A DNA stretch of 64,000 nucleotides from Verrucomicrobium spinosum DSM 4136 = JCM 18804 (GCF_000172155.1 NZ_ABIZ01000001.1:7969105-8033104); one strand, 5' to 3'. Numbered from the stretch's first letter, positions 25,016-33,191 are shown. Program-made: numbers and translations. Notes: generated by a model from the sequence alone, not told the origin.

Positions 25016-26962
25016 CTACCCTCCCAAACTTTCCGCCTGCTCCAGCACCTGCTTGAACGGCACGCGCTCAAGCATGGCGAAGGCATCATGCTTGGTGAGC
25101 CGGGCTCGGGAGGTGGCGGGGCTGGCGATGCCGCAGAGGAACCTCGCCAGCTGACGTGGAGCACGCAGCGGGGCGAGGCCCTGGCGTTGAAGCTCCTGGA
25201 TGCGCTGAAGATGCTCCACGGTGATGGAGGGCACGGGTGACTGAGGGATGACCTTGGGTTCGAGGTGATTGCCAGCCTGACCGCTCCGGCAATTTCCGCA
25301 GGTGCCACAATCTGACGGCATCTCTTCACCAAAATAACGCAGCAGATGCCGGGTGGTGCAGCTGGGATCGACCGCGAGCTCCAGCACGCGCTCCAGCCTG
25401 CCCGCATCCTTGCGCTCACGCTCGGCAAAGAGCGTCTGCATGCGCTGACAGATCGCGCCGGGGTCACGCTTGGTGGCGTCATCGCAGAGACGGAAGCGGT
25501 GACGTAGGCCGGTAGGTTTGCACTCGATGTCGCCCGACTCCTCCAAATAGGTGAGCGCCTTCAGGATGCGCTCGCGGGTCTCACCAATGGCGGCGGCGGA
25601 TTCGTCCACATTCAGTGTGACCCATCGCGTGCCGCGCTTGCCGCTGTTGAAAAGTTTTCTCAAGAACTCCTGGCGCTCCGGCTTGTGCCCGGAGAGCAGA
25701 CGGGCCTCGCCGTGCACGAACCGAACCTGATACCCGCTGTAGAAGGCCCCAAGGGGAGTGAGCACCTGGTCGAGTTCGAGGTAAGTGAGCACGGTTTCCA
25801 GCACCAGGGGACGGATGTCGGTGCTGTGCGCGAGGTCATAGCGGCTGATGTCAAACTCATGCCCCTGACGCAGGAGGTGATCCACCACCTGACGAAGCGC
25901 GGCGGGAGTGGGAGTGTCCCCGTACACAAAGTTCTGCAAGACCACGAGGTCATCGGCACAGGCGAGCATCTCGCAGTGCGAGCCCTGGCCATCGCGGCCG
26001 GCACGTCCGATCTCCTGCTGGTAGTTCTCCAGGCTCTTGGGCAGATTGTAGTGGTAAACGCTGCGGATGTCCGCCTTGTCGATCCCCATGCCGAAGGCGA
26101 TGGTGGCCACAATGACGTCCACACCGCCGGACATGAAGGCGTCCTGCACTTCGTTGCGATGGTCATCCGGGAGGCCAGCATGATAGGCCCGGGCATGGAC
26201 CCCGGCTTTGCCCAGATAGGTGGCCACCTCTTCCGCCGTCTGCTGCAGGGTGACGTACACAATGGCGGGAAAGTGCCGCTCCTCCTGGAGTTTTTGAGTG
26301 AGGAGGGCCAGGCGCTGCTTCACCGGCGCCGGCGTGATCTGGATGGCGAGGTTCCGCCGCAGGAACGTCGTCTGAATGTGGTCCTCCGGCGCGATGCGGA
26401 AGGTGCGCCGGATGTCTTCCGCAACGCCGGGCGTGGCTGTAGCGGTAAGCGCCAGCACGGGGTGAAGCTGTAGTTTCCTTGCAACCTCCGCCAGACGCAG
26501 GTACTCGGGGCGGAAGTTGTGCCCCCACTCAGAGATGCAGTGGGATTCATCGATGGCCAGGAGAGAGATCTTCACGCGGCTCAGGCGTTCCATGAAGGAC
26601 TCGCTCATGAGTCGTTCCGGAGCGATGTAGAGGAGCTTCAACCGGCCGGAACGCATGTCGCCCAACACTTGGCCGACCTCATCGCCGCTCAGGGTGGAGT
26701 CCAGCCGGGCGGCAGGGATGTTCTTCGCCCGCAGTGCTTCCACTTGGTCCTTCATCAGCGCAATGAGTGGCGAGATGACCAGGGTGAGGCCGTCCATGAG
26801 GAGGGCGGGCAGCTGATAGCACAGGGATTTGCCGCCTCCCGTGGGAAACACGGCGAGGGACGATCGCCCCGCAAGAAGGGCCTCAATGACCTGCTCCTGT
26901 CCCTCACGGAACGCGTCATGGCCAAAATACTGTTTCAGCGCGGTGCGCAGCTCACTGCCCAT
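25016..26962 (-). CDS. recQ: ATP-dependent DNA helicase RecQ
   Basis: The 648-aa product has the SF2 helicase core: motif 0/I FREGQEQVIEALL and FPTGGGKSL (Lys46), motif II AIDESHCISEWGH, motif III ALTATAT and motif VI QEIGRAGRDGQ. The RecQ zinc-binding region (the CGTCGNCRSG cysteines) and part of a winged helix follow. RecQ unwinds DNA 3' to 5' in recombination repair and fork processing. A clear HRDC domain at the end was not confirmed. The gene follows the haemoglobin gene on the same strand after 72 bp, and a LexA box lies upstream of that gene. Confidence 0.95.
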   Translation of the reverse strand: MGSELRTALKQYFGHDAFREGQEQVIEALLAGRSSLAVFPTGGGKSLCYQLPALLMDGLTLVISPLIALMKDQVEALRAKNIPAARLDSTLSGDEVGQVLGDMRSGRLKLLYIAPERLMSESFMERLSRVKISLLAIDESHCISEWGHNFRPEYLRLAEVARKLQLHPVLALTATATPGVAEDIRRTFRIAPEDHIQTTFLRRNLAIQITPAPVKQRLALLTQKLQEERHFPAIVYVTLQQTAEEVATYLGKAGVHARAYHAGLPDDHRNEVQDAFMSGGVDVIVATIAFGMGIDKADIRSVYHYNLPKSLENYQQEIGRAGRDGQGSHCEMLACADDLVVLQNFVYGDTPTPAALRQVVDHLLRQGHEFDISRYDLAHSTDIRPLVLETVLTYLELDQVLTPLGAFYSGYQVRFVHGEARLLSGHKPERQEFLRKLFNSGKRGTRWVTLNVDESAAAIGETRERILKALTYLEESGDIECKPTGLRHRFRLCDDATKRDPGAICQRMQTLFAERERKDAGRLERVLELAVDPSCTTRHLLRYFGEEMPSDCGTCGNCRSGQAGNHLEPKVIPQSPVPSITVEHLQRIQELQRQGLAPLRAPRQLARFLCGIASPATSRARLTKHDAFAMLERVPFKQVLEQAESLGG

Positions 26963-27034
26963 GATGAAAAGAGGCGGCTCTAAGCCTGGAGTTTGAGGTT
27001 TGAGATTTGAACTATGAAGCTTGGGGCCTGCCTC

Positions 27035-27412
27035 TCAGCCCTCCTCGTGATTGCGCATGAAGTCGGCAACCTGGGCGAAAAAGCCCCCCAAAGTAGGGGC
27101 GAGATCTTCCGGAATGCCCACCTCCTTCATGGCCGCCCCCATGAGGTCCAGCCAGCGATCGCGCTCTGCCACCCCGATCTTGAATGGGGCATGACGCATG
27201 CGCAGACGGGGATGCCCCCGCTCCTGGATGTACTGGTCCGGCCCGCCGAAGCGAAAGATCAGGAAGTCCCGCAGACGGCGTTCGGCACCTTCCCAATCCT
27301 CGGGCGGGTACATGGGCCCCAGCAGGTCATCCGCCTTCACACGGCGATAAAAGGCCGCCACGAGCCGCGTGAGCGCCTCTTCACCAAGCCGGGTATAGAA
27401 TGTGTCCACCAT
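27035..27412 (-). CDS. group II truncated haemoglobin
   Basis: The 125-aa product has the short 2/2 globin pattern: Tyr22 at the B10 position (AAFYRRV), a CD/E region WEGAERRLRDFLIFRFGGPDQYI, and the F8 haem ligand His74 in HPRLRMRHAPFKIG. Group II (TrHbO/YjbI) proteins bind oxygen or NO and serve in NO detoxification or redox chemistry. It is the first gene of a probable operon with recQ and starts 18 bp after a perfect LexA operator, which would place it in the SOS regulon. Confidence 0.92.
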   Translation of the reverse strand: MVDTFYTRLGEEALTRLVAAFYRRVKADDLLGPMYPPEDWEGAERRLRDFLIFRFGGPDQYIQERGHPRLRMRHAPFKIGVAERDRWLDLMGAAMKEVGIPEDLAPTLGGFFAQVADFMRNHEEG

Positions 27413-27430
27413 CGAGGTTTTTTCTTCCTG

Positions 27431-27444
27431 TGTTCAAAAGAACA
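27431..27444 (-). promoter_or_regulatory. LexA operator upstream of truncated haemoglobin-recQ
   Basis: TGTTCAAAAGAACA is a perfect palindrome of the form TGTTC-N4-GAACA, described as the LexA motif in Verrucomicrobia. It ends 18 bp before the ATG of the haemoglobin gene. The only other exact match found in this window is before recA. Confidence 0.8.
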
Positions 27445-27622
27445 GATCGATGCGAAGAGTGGAATTGTCCACAAGTTTGTCTGGCTCGATCGTTTGAAAA
27501 AAGCAGATTCCGCCCACTTTGGCCGGGGTCCGCCAGCGCGTGTGTTGGTTTTCCCCAAATTTTGGGAACAAACGGGCGACACGCGCCTCGTATTCATTGA
27601 ACAGTCTCATCGTCGTTGACCC

Positions 27623-28249
27623 ATGAAATTTCCCCTCCTCTTTGCCCTTATGAGTGCCGTTGGACTCTCTGCCTCCTCTGCTGCCGAACCCGCCGCTGAA
27701 ACCAAGGCCACCCCGGCGGCCGCCAAAACGGAAGAGGCCATCTTTGGCGGTGGCTGCTTCTGGTGCACGGAAGGCTGCTACCTCATCGTGAAAGGCGTGA
27801 CCAAGGTGGTGAGCGGCTACACTGGCGGCCACGTGGAAAACCCGACCTACAAGCAGGTGTGCACCGGCGAGACCGGCCATGCTGAAGTGATCAAGGTGAC
27901 CTTTGATCCCACCGTGGTGTCCTACAAGGATCTGGTGGACCTCTTCTGGTACGCCCACGACCCCACCACGCTGAACCGCCAGGGCGCAGATGTGGGCACT
28001 CAGTACCGCTCCGCCATCTACTACACCAGCGAGGAACAGAAGAAGATCGCCGAGGTCTCCAAGGCGGAACACGCCAAAGAGTTCTCCTCCCCCATCGTGA
28101 CCGAGATCACCAAGGAGGCCAAGTTCTACCCCGCCGAAGACTACCATCAAAATTTTGCCAACAACAACCCCACCCAAGGGTACGTGTGCAACGTGGTGCT
28201 GCCCAAGGTGGACAAGTTCAAAGCCAAGCTGAAGAAGCTGGCGAAGTAA
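27623..28249 (+). CDS. msrA: peptide methionine-S-sulfoxide reductase, exported form
   Basis: The 208-aa product has a short signal peptide (LLFALMSAVGLSASSAA), an Ala/Lys/Thr linker and the MsrA domain with the catalytic Cys45 in GGCFWCTEG. Also present are GYTGGHVENPTYKQVCTGETGHAE, DLFWYAHDPTT and TQYRSAIYY. It reduces methionine S-sulfoxide in proteins. The export signal suggests repair in the periplasm. A resolving Cys may be Cys196 in YVCNVVLP. It is divergent from the haemoglobin gene and ends in a strong terminator. Confidence 0.95.
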   Translation: MKFPLLFALMSAVGLSASSAAEPAAETKATPAAAKTEEAIFGGGCFWCTEGCYLIVKGVTKVVSGYTGGHVENPTYKQVCTGETGHAEVIKVTFDPTVVSYKDLVDLFWYAHDPTTLNRQGADVGTQYRSAIYYTSEEQKKIAEVSKAEHAKEFSSPIVTEITKEAKFYPAEDYHQNFANNNPTQGYVCNVVLPKVDKFKAKLKKLAK

Positions 28250-28281
28250 GGTCCTACAAAGCGGATACTTGAGAAGTCATG

Positions 28282-28312
28282 ACGGGAGCGGAGTAGATCC
28301 GCTCCCGTTTTT
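28282..28312 (+). terminator. intrinsic terminator of msrA
   Basis: ACGGGAGCGGA pairs with TCCGCTCCCGT around GTAGA and is followed by TTTTT. It begins 33 bp after the msrA stop. Confidence 0.92.
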
Positions 28313-28609
28313 GCTTTCTTCTAGTAGCGCAGATTGGCAATCGGCACGCGTTGCGGGCAGGCGGCGGGTACAAGCTCACCCCGCCCCTCCCAAGCGGAAG
28401 TAAAGGAGGCGGGGGTTCCCAGGCACGCGGAAGACTGAGGTGTAGCGGCGATTGACACCACCAGCGAATCTGCCGCCCAACAGAAGCTCCCGGCTAGATG
28501 CCGGAAACGGCACGCAGGATGCGTGCGCTCCCCAACTCTGAAGGATCGGGATCACACAGATCCCTCCGAAATCCCTGCGAGTCTGTGATCCTCCAAGATC
28601 CTGGCCACC
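28313..28609. repeat. repeat-rich gap between msrA and rarD
   Basis: AGCGCAGATTGGCAATCGG (about 28325) recurs near 18127. TAAAGGAGGCGGGGGTTCCC (about 28400) recurs at 36453 as the left arm of a palindrome. TGTAGCGGCGATTGAC (about 28440) is a further degraded copy of the first. No gene was recognised before the rarD start. Confidence 0.6.
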
Positions 28610-29578
28610 TTGCGCCCCATGCTGCCCTGTGGCATAGCGGAGGCCTTGAAAGCCCAGTCCGTCCCGGCCCAACCCCTCGCTCCTCAGGCGCATGCCTCCG
28701 AGCCGCCCAGGGCGGTGCTCGCGGCGGTAACCGCCTTTTTCCTGTGGGGCGTGCTCCCGGTGTACTGGAAGGCCACGGTGTCCGTCGGCTCAACGGTGAT
28801 CGTGGCCCACCGCGTCTGGGGCACAATCCTGTTTCTCATTCCCCTGCTGCGCTCCCGCGGGGAGCTGGGGGCTTGGGTGGCCGCTCTGAAGTCGCCAAGG
28901 TTGCTCTGGGTGCACGGCTGGGCCGCCCTGCTGCTCACCGCGAACTGGTCGCTCTTCATCTGGGCGAACCAGCACGGACGCATTGTGGAGGCCAGTGTGG
29001 GCTATTTCCTGAATCCCCTGCTGAACGTGCTGATCGGTTTTTTGTTCCTGGGCGAGCGGCTGACGCGGTTGCAGATCGTGAGCGTGAGCCTGGCCGCCCT
29101 GGGTGTGCTGCTACAAGTGGTCATTCTGGGCCACTTTCCGTGGATCGCCCTGCTGCTGGCCAGCACCTTTGGTGTGTATGGTCTGGTGCGCAGGAAGTCG
29201 CCGCTCGGCTCGCTGACCGGGCTGGCGCTGGAGACGGTGCTGGTGCTGCCCTTTGCCCTGGGATGGCTGGCCTGGTGCCATCTTCAAGGCCAGCCTCTCT
29301 GGGGCGGGGGCACCCCCTTGGAGGTGGGTCTGGTCGTCGGCGCGGGCGTGGCCACAGCGCTGCCATTGCTCACCTTTGCATACGCAGCGAGACAACTGCG
29401 CTTCAGCACCTTGGGTCTCCTCCAGTTCATCGCCCCCACCGGGCAGTTTCTCATCGGGGCGCTGTTGTACCATGAACCCGTCACTGCGGGAGCGTTGATG
29501 TCCTTTGGCTGCATCTGGGCCGGCGTGGCGGTGTTCTGCTTGGAGGCGTTTGGAAAGCGGTCGGGCAGCAAGCACTGA
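28610..29578 (+). CDS. rarD: EamA-family transporter RarD
   Basis: The 322-aa product has about ten membrane helices. After a 30-residue N-terminal lead comes AAVTAFFLWGVLPVYWK, then AHRVWGTILFLIPL, ANWSLFIWANQHGRIVEASVGYFLNPL and FIAPTGQFLIGALLYHEPV, which are the marks of the RarD branch of the drug/metabolite transporter superfamily. The substrate is not established for the family (chloramphenicol sensitivity was the first phenotype). Whether it starts at 28610 or 28619 is undecided. Confidence 0.9.
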   Translation: MRPMLPCGIAEALKAQSVPAQPLAPQAHASEPPRAVLAAVTAFFLWGVLPVYWKATVSVGSTVIVAHRVWGTILFLIPLLRSRGELGAWVAALKSPRLLWVHGWAALLLTANWSLFIWANQHGRIVEASVGYFLNPLLNVLIGFLFLGERLTRLQIVSVSLAALGVLLQVVILGHFPWIALLLASTFGVYGLVRRKSPLGSLTGLALETVLVLPFALGWLAWCHLQGQPLWGGGTPLEVGLVVGAGVATALPLLTFAYAARQLRFSTLGLLQFIAPTGQFLIGALLYHEPVTAGALMSFGCIWAGVAVFCLEAFGKRSGSKH

Positions 29579-29593
29579 CCCGGCTTAGCCCGG

Positions 29594-29950
29594 TCAGTCT
29601 TTCATCTCGCGGGATGTATCCGCCTTCTTCAACCACACCCAAGTCGCCCCCCAAGTACCACTTTGGCCGCCCGCTGGCCATTGCCAGGAGGCCACCATGG
29701 GCAGTTTCTCCAGCAGGCGATGCACGCCTTCGCGCAAAGCACCCGTACCCTTGCCGTGGATCACCCGGACGGTGGTGATGCCTTTTTCCAGACACGCTTC
29801 AAAGTAGTCCGGCAGCAGGTCACGGATCTCGTTAGGCCGGAAGGTATGTAGATCCAGCTCGCCTGTGATGGGAATGGGCACGGGCTCCAGGGACTCTGGA
29901 TCGAAGTCCCAGGACTCCGATTCGGGCTCGTTGGATTCATCCTGGGGCAT
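29594..29950 (-). CDS. Smr-domain protein
   Basis: The 118-aa product starts with an acidic segment (SNEPESESWDFDPES) and then has the Smr domain: ELDLHTFRPNEI with the DLH motif, VRVIHGKGTGALREGV with the HGxG motif, and a closing WGATWVWLK strand. Stand-alone Smr domains act as nucleases or bind nucleic acid (MutS2-type ends, small MutS-related proteins, ribosome-collision endonucleases). It is convergent with rarD, 15 bp apart. Confidence 0.88.
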   Translation of the reverse strand: MPQDESNEPESESWDFDPESLEPVPIPITGELDLHTFRPNEIRDLLPDYFEACLEKGITTVRVIHGKGTGALREGVHRLLEKLPMVASWQWPAGGQSGTWGATWVWLKKADTSREMKD

Positions 29951-30054
29951 GACAGACTCGTGCCGAAGGATGCCACGTCGTCCAGCAGTTTTCGGCGCGA
30001 CATGACGCACCAAAACGCCTCGTCACAACTCGTGGTGTTTTAGCCAACAGAAGC

Positions 30055-30552
30055 ATGAACATGAAAACGCTTCTGCCTGTCGCCATGCTGCTTGCCACAG
30101 GTCTGCTTACGTCTTGCGGCAACGGTGCTGACAAGACCGCTTCGGGCACCGCCTACAATATCAACGTCACCAGCGACAATACTGCCAACTGGACGCAAGG
30201 CGATGGCAAGGCCAGCCTCAAGCATGTGGCCACGGAAGTGCCCAAAGTTCACAGCCTGCATTTTACCAACAAGGGCAACAAACTCATAGTGGCGGTGATG
30301 TTCCCGGGTGACGCTCCGCCTGCTGCTGGGAAGTACGTTTTTTGAAATTCTGTAGGTGCCGGAGTAGTGAGTGGCTTGTATGTGGACAACCGCGCCAAGA
30401 TGGAGAGCTACACCGCGGCAGAGGGCACCATGGAACTAACCGTGAAAGATGGCGTGTACTCCGGCAAGTTTGAGTTCAAAGGCCAGGGCGGACCGATTGG
30501 CGGTGGGCAAAAGGAGATCAAGGTGAGTGGCACGTTTGAGGATGTGAAGTGA
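30055..30552 (+). pseudogene. lipoprotein gene interrupted by an in-frame TGA
   Basis: The first part (96 codons, 30055-30345) starts with a lipoprotein signal (LLATGLLTSCGNG) and ends at a TGA at 30343-30345. The frame continues open without shift through to a stop at 30550-30552, giving NSVGAGVVSGLYVDNRAKMES and a C-terminal segment VKVSGTFEDVK-like (EIKVSGTFEDVK). The second part is too well formed to be noise. Loss of one base change (for example GGA to TGA) or a sequencing error explains it best. A run of six T just before the stop could also mark a frame error. The family was not recognised. Confidence 0.65.
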
Positions 30553-30583
30553 GGTGGGGGCGCAGGCGCGGCGGCGGCAGCTT

Positions 30584-30660
30584 AAAGTAGTGCAGAGCTT
30601 TAGCTCGGTATTGAAAGCCGTGACTAGCGCGACTGACGAGCTAAAGCTCTGCACTACTTT
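30584..30660. repeat. REPIN, left flank of the second RAYT gene
   Basis: A perfect 23-bp inverted repeat spans 30584-30606 and 30638-30660. Its core, AGAGCTTTAGCTC, is itself nearly palindromic. A 31-nt spacer contains GGTATTGAAAGC and ACTGAC. Length 77 bp. It ends 46 bp before the RAYT start. Confidence 0.9.
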
Positions 30661-30706
30661 AGAGTTTTTCACCTTGGCGTCATCAAACAATGTGTTAGCA
30701 GTCGGC

Positions 30707-31387
30707 ATGGCGTTCCAGCCTCTCAATCCACACGAGTCTGTCCATGTTCATCGCGAACGATTGCCCCATTGGCGACAGTGGGGAACCACCTATTTCGTCA
30801 CGGCTCGTCTGGCGGATTCCATTCCCACCATCGCTGCTGAGAATTGGCGAATGAAGCGGGATGCGTGGTTGCGATCTCACCATTTGTCCTCTCTGGGCGA
30901 GCTGGAATCGCTGCCAGATGCCGTACGTCAGGAATATCACCGGGAGTTCACAGGGCGGTTTCATGAACTCCTGGATGCTGGCCATGGGGCCTGTTACTTG
31001 AGCGATCCATTTTCAGCTTCTCTCTTGGTAGAGAAGTTCATCGAGCGTGATGGTGCCGACTACCACCTGGATGGTTGGGCGATCATGCCCAATCACTTTC
31101 ATGCATTGGTGGAGCCCATCGGAGACGCCCAACTCGGGAACATTCTGCAGAAATGGAAAGGAGGCAGCGCCAGGACCATCAATCAATCTCTGGGACGGAT
31201 GGGACCACTATGGCAACGGGAATTCTTTGATCACATCGTACGAAGCGAAGCACAGCTTGACCACTTTCGACGCTACATCGGGGCGAACCCGGAGAAAGCT
31301 GGCTTGAGTAAAGGGTATGTGTTGGGTGTCGGGGTTGACGCGAGCTTGAGCAAGGCCATGATCTTCGATCGCTTGAACATAGGATAG
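30707..31387 (+). CDS. REP-associated tyrosine transposase (RAYT)
   Basis: The 226-aa product starts MAFQPLNPHESVHVHRERLP and has the HUH motif HFH at residues 130-132 (IMPNHFHALVEP) and the segment LWQREFFDHIVRSEAQL, then RYIGANPEKAGL with the conserved Tyr (about 190). This is the typical length and end of RAYT proteins. An in-frame upstream start exists, but it would translate the REPIN, so 30707 is chosen. The two REPINs on either side are probably its substrates. No direct repeats of an insertion were sought beyond them. Confidence 0.9.
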   Translation: MAFQPLNPHESVHVHRERLPHWRQWGTTYFVTARLADSIPTIAAENWRMKRDAWLRSHHLSSLGELESLPDAVRQEYHREFTGRFHELLDAGHGACYLSDPFSASLLVEKFIERDGADYHLDGWAIMPNHFHALVEPIGDAQLGNILQKWKGGSARTINQSLGRMGPLWQREFFDHIVRSEAQLDHFRRYIGANPEKAGLSKGYVLGVGVDASLSKAMIFDRLNIG

Positions 31388-31407
31388 CGGATCGTCTTCG
31401 GCAGCTT

Positions 31408-31484
31408 AATGTAGTCCAGAGCTTTAGCTCGGCATTGGACACCATGGGCAACGCGCCTGACGAGCTAAAGCTCTACACTACTTT
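31408..31484. repeat. REPIN, right flank of the second RAYT gene
   Basis: Same 77-bp length and layout as the left copy. The arms at 31408-31430 and 31462-31484 pair with a few mismatches and share AGAGCTTTAGCTC and GAGCTAAAGCTCT. Its right arm overlaps the 3' end of mobA and supplies its stop codon. Confidence 0.9.
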
Positions 31485-32073
31485 CCCTGAAATCCTCAGG
31501 CGTATTCAGGTTTGAGAAACAACCAGCCGCATGGGCCGGCACGGGCAGCGCGTCCAGCAACCCGGCCTCCACGGCGGCCCTGACGAACGCCTGGAGGCGA
31601 TAGTTTCCCGCATCCATGGCCTTGCGCAAAAGCGGCAGCCCCTCCACCGGATAAAGCGCAGCCAGCGGTTCAAAACCGCGAGAGCCTTCGTACACCACCC
31701 CTCGCCCAGGCACGCTCAGTCCGCGCTGCACGATCTCGCCAAGAAAATCTGCCGTCATGCCAGGCATGTCCACCCCCAGCACGAGCAGAGGCAGGCGAAC
31801 CTGGTCCAGACAGCGCCATATGGCAGGCAGCGGGCCTTGATTGCCCGGGGGATCGTACACGGTCTGAACCCCCAGCGGCACCGGCGACAGCGCCTGTTCT
31901 TCACGGCAGGAAAGCAGCACCCGCGCAGGGTTCAAGGTAGCAATTTTTCCCAGTTGAACCTGCCAAAGCGGTTGCCCCCCCCAGTCAAGCAGGGCCTTGT
32001 CCTGACCCATGCGACGCGACTGCCCGCCGGCCAGCAGGGCGGCTGCGAAAGGAGTCGGGGGGGCTTGTGGCAT
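31465..32073 (-). CDS. mobA: molybdenum cofactor guanylyltransferase MobA
   Basis: The 202-aa product begins MPQAPPTPFAAALLAGGQS. The nucleotide-binding signature LLAGGQSRRMGQDKALL, LVLGVDMPGM (metal-binding Asp) and FSNLNTPEDF near the end are MobA marks. It attaches GMP to molybdopterin. The last residues (SSVEL) and the stop codon come from the REPIN at 31408-31484. It lies 9 bp downstream of the MOSC gene on the same strand, which fits a cofactor operon. Confidence 0.93.
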   Translation of the reverse strand: MPQAPPTPFAAALLAGGQSRRMGQDKALLDWGGQPLWQVQLGKIATLNPARVLLSCREEQALSPVPLGVQTVYDPPGNQGPLPAIWRCLDQVRLPLLVLGVDMPGMTADFLGEIVQRGLSVPGRGVVYEGSRGFEPLAALYPVEGLPLLRKAMDAGNYRLQAFVRAAVEAGLLDALPVPAHAAGCFSNLNTPEDFRESSVEL

Positions 32074-32081
32074 TTGCTCGA

Positions 32082-32540
32082 CTAGGCATCGCGACGCAGC
32101 ACCCCGTCCGTGAGGATGCGGGCACGCAGTCCGCCATTCCCCATGAGCGCCTTCTCCGCGCCTTCGGCAAAGGCCTGGTTCATCCAATAACAAGGCCTGG
32201 CCTCCTCCGTGCCCTTGAAAGTCATGCCCTGGAGCTCAAACTCTTTCCCGATCAGCGCATTCAGATCCACACCGCTGACGATCACGTTGCGACGGAACAC
32301 CGAGGTGTCGCGGTCATGCACACCCATCTGCTCGCACAGCTTGTCATACACCTCCTGGGAGAAGAAGGTGATCTGGCCCTTGTAGTTTTCCCGGTGACCG
32401 AAATACCTGTCCCCCTGCAAACCCTGACCCGCAACACACTCCACTTCGGGGACATCGAGCATGGGCTCTGTCCCCGCCGGCTTCCCGTGGTGGCCCACAA
32501 AGACATGCTTGGGCGAGATGTAGAGGTGGAGGACGCGCAT
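32082..32540 (-). CDS. MOSC-domain protein
   Basis: The 152-aa product has the MOSC pattern: VECVAGQGLQGDRYFG, then RRNVIVSGVDLNALIGKEF, and EEARPCYWMNQAF with a conserved-type Cys. The end, MGNGGLRARILTDGVL, is also typical. MOSC domains carry the sulfurated molybdenum cofactor or a Cys-bound sulfur. Being next to mobA supports a Moco role. The stop and the start of mobA are 9 bp apart. Confidence 0.9.
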   Translation of the reverse strand: MRVLHLYISPKHVFVGHHGKPAGTEPMLDVPEVECVAGQGLQGDRYFGHRENYKGQITFFSQEVYDKLCEQMGVHDRDTSVFRRNVIVSGVDLNALIGKEFELQGMTFKGTEEARPCYWMNQAFAEGAEKALMGNGGLRARILTDGVLRRDA

Positions 32541-32666
32541 AGGGAAAGGTGGACGGAAGAGGCGACATTCGCAAGCGAGTCAGGCGTAGCCCCCTAAACC
32601 AGCAAAGCGTCTTAACCAGCAACGTGTCTCAACCAGCTGCCTAGCGGCGTCTCAACTTCCTCCTCT
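32541..32666. repeat. short direct repeats upstream of the MOSC gene
   Basis: AACCAGC occurs at spacing of about 19 bp within 32596-32637, each time followed by a variant of a GTCTyAACC-type string. CTGCCTAGCGGC (about 32637) also occurs at about 34923, just before lpdA. The role is not known. Confidence 0.45.
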
Positions 32667-33191
32667 TCACCCTCCGACCGGCTCCGGGCAGACATCGCGG
32701 CGCTGGCAGTTCGTGCACCAATCGCCCAGGTAGAAGCTGTCCAGAAAGCTCATCAACTGGGCGATCTGCTCCTTGTCCTCTGTCACAAAGCCGGCCTCGA
32801 AGTTACGGCGATTCTCGGCTTTGGCCCCCATGCCAGCACCCGTGAGGTTGGCCGAGCCGATATAGGCGATGCGGCCATCGGCCACCACGGCCTTCATGTG
32901 CATGCGCGGGCAGAGGATGCGCTCGAAGAGATCGCTGCGCAGGAACTCCGGGAAACGGTCAAACTCTTCGCGGAATCGCGGGCCCGGCTCTTTGGCGTGG
33001 ATCAAGCGCACTTCCACTCCCTGACGCAGCTTCTCTGCGAGCACAGCCAGAAAGGGGATGAACTTGCCCGCGCCATCTTCCACGAAGAGGTCTTTCAGAT
33101 CCGCCGTCACCACCCAGAGATACCGTTTGGCCTCCGGCACCAGCCGCAGGAGGACGGTTTCATAGGTCTGGGCATTGAGGACGAGCTGCAT
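32667..33191 (-). CDS. PLD-like domain protein with one HKD motif
   Basis: The 174-aa product has a single HKD-type motif, RMHMKAVVADGRIAYIGSANL (HxK with downstream Asp and GSAN). A second motif would come from dimerisation, as in Nuc/BfiL-type small phospholipase D nucleases. The C-terminal end CTNCQRRDVCPEP is a cysteine cluster (C-x2-C-x5-C) that may bind zinc, with a possible fourth Cys in RILCPRM. The ATG at 33191 gives MQLVLNAQTYETVLLRLVPE. The N-terminal extension up to 33323 reads through GC-rich sequence and is left out. Substrate unknown. Confidence 0.75.
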   Translation of the reverse strand: MQLVLNAQTYETVLLRLVPEAKRYLWVVTADLKDLFVEDGAGKFIPFLAVLAEKLRQGVEVRLIHAKEPGPRFREEFDRFPEFLRSDLFERILCPRMHMKAVVADGRIAYIGSANLTGAGMGAKAENRRNFEAGFVTEDKEQIAQLMSFLDSFYLGDWCTNCQRRDVCPEPVGG

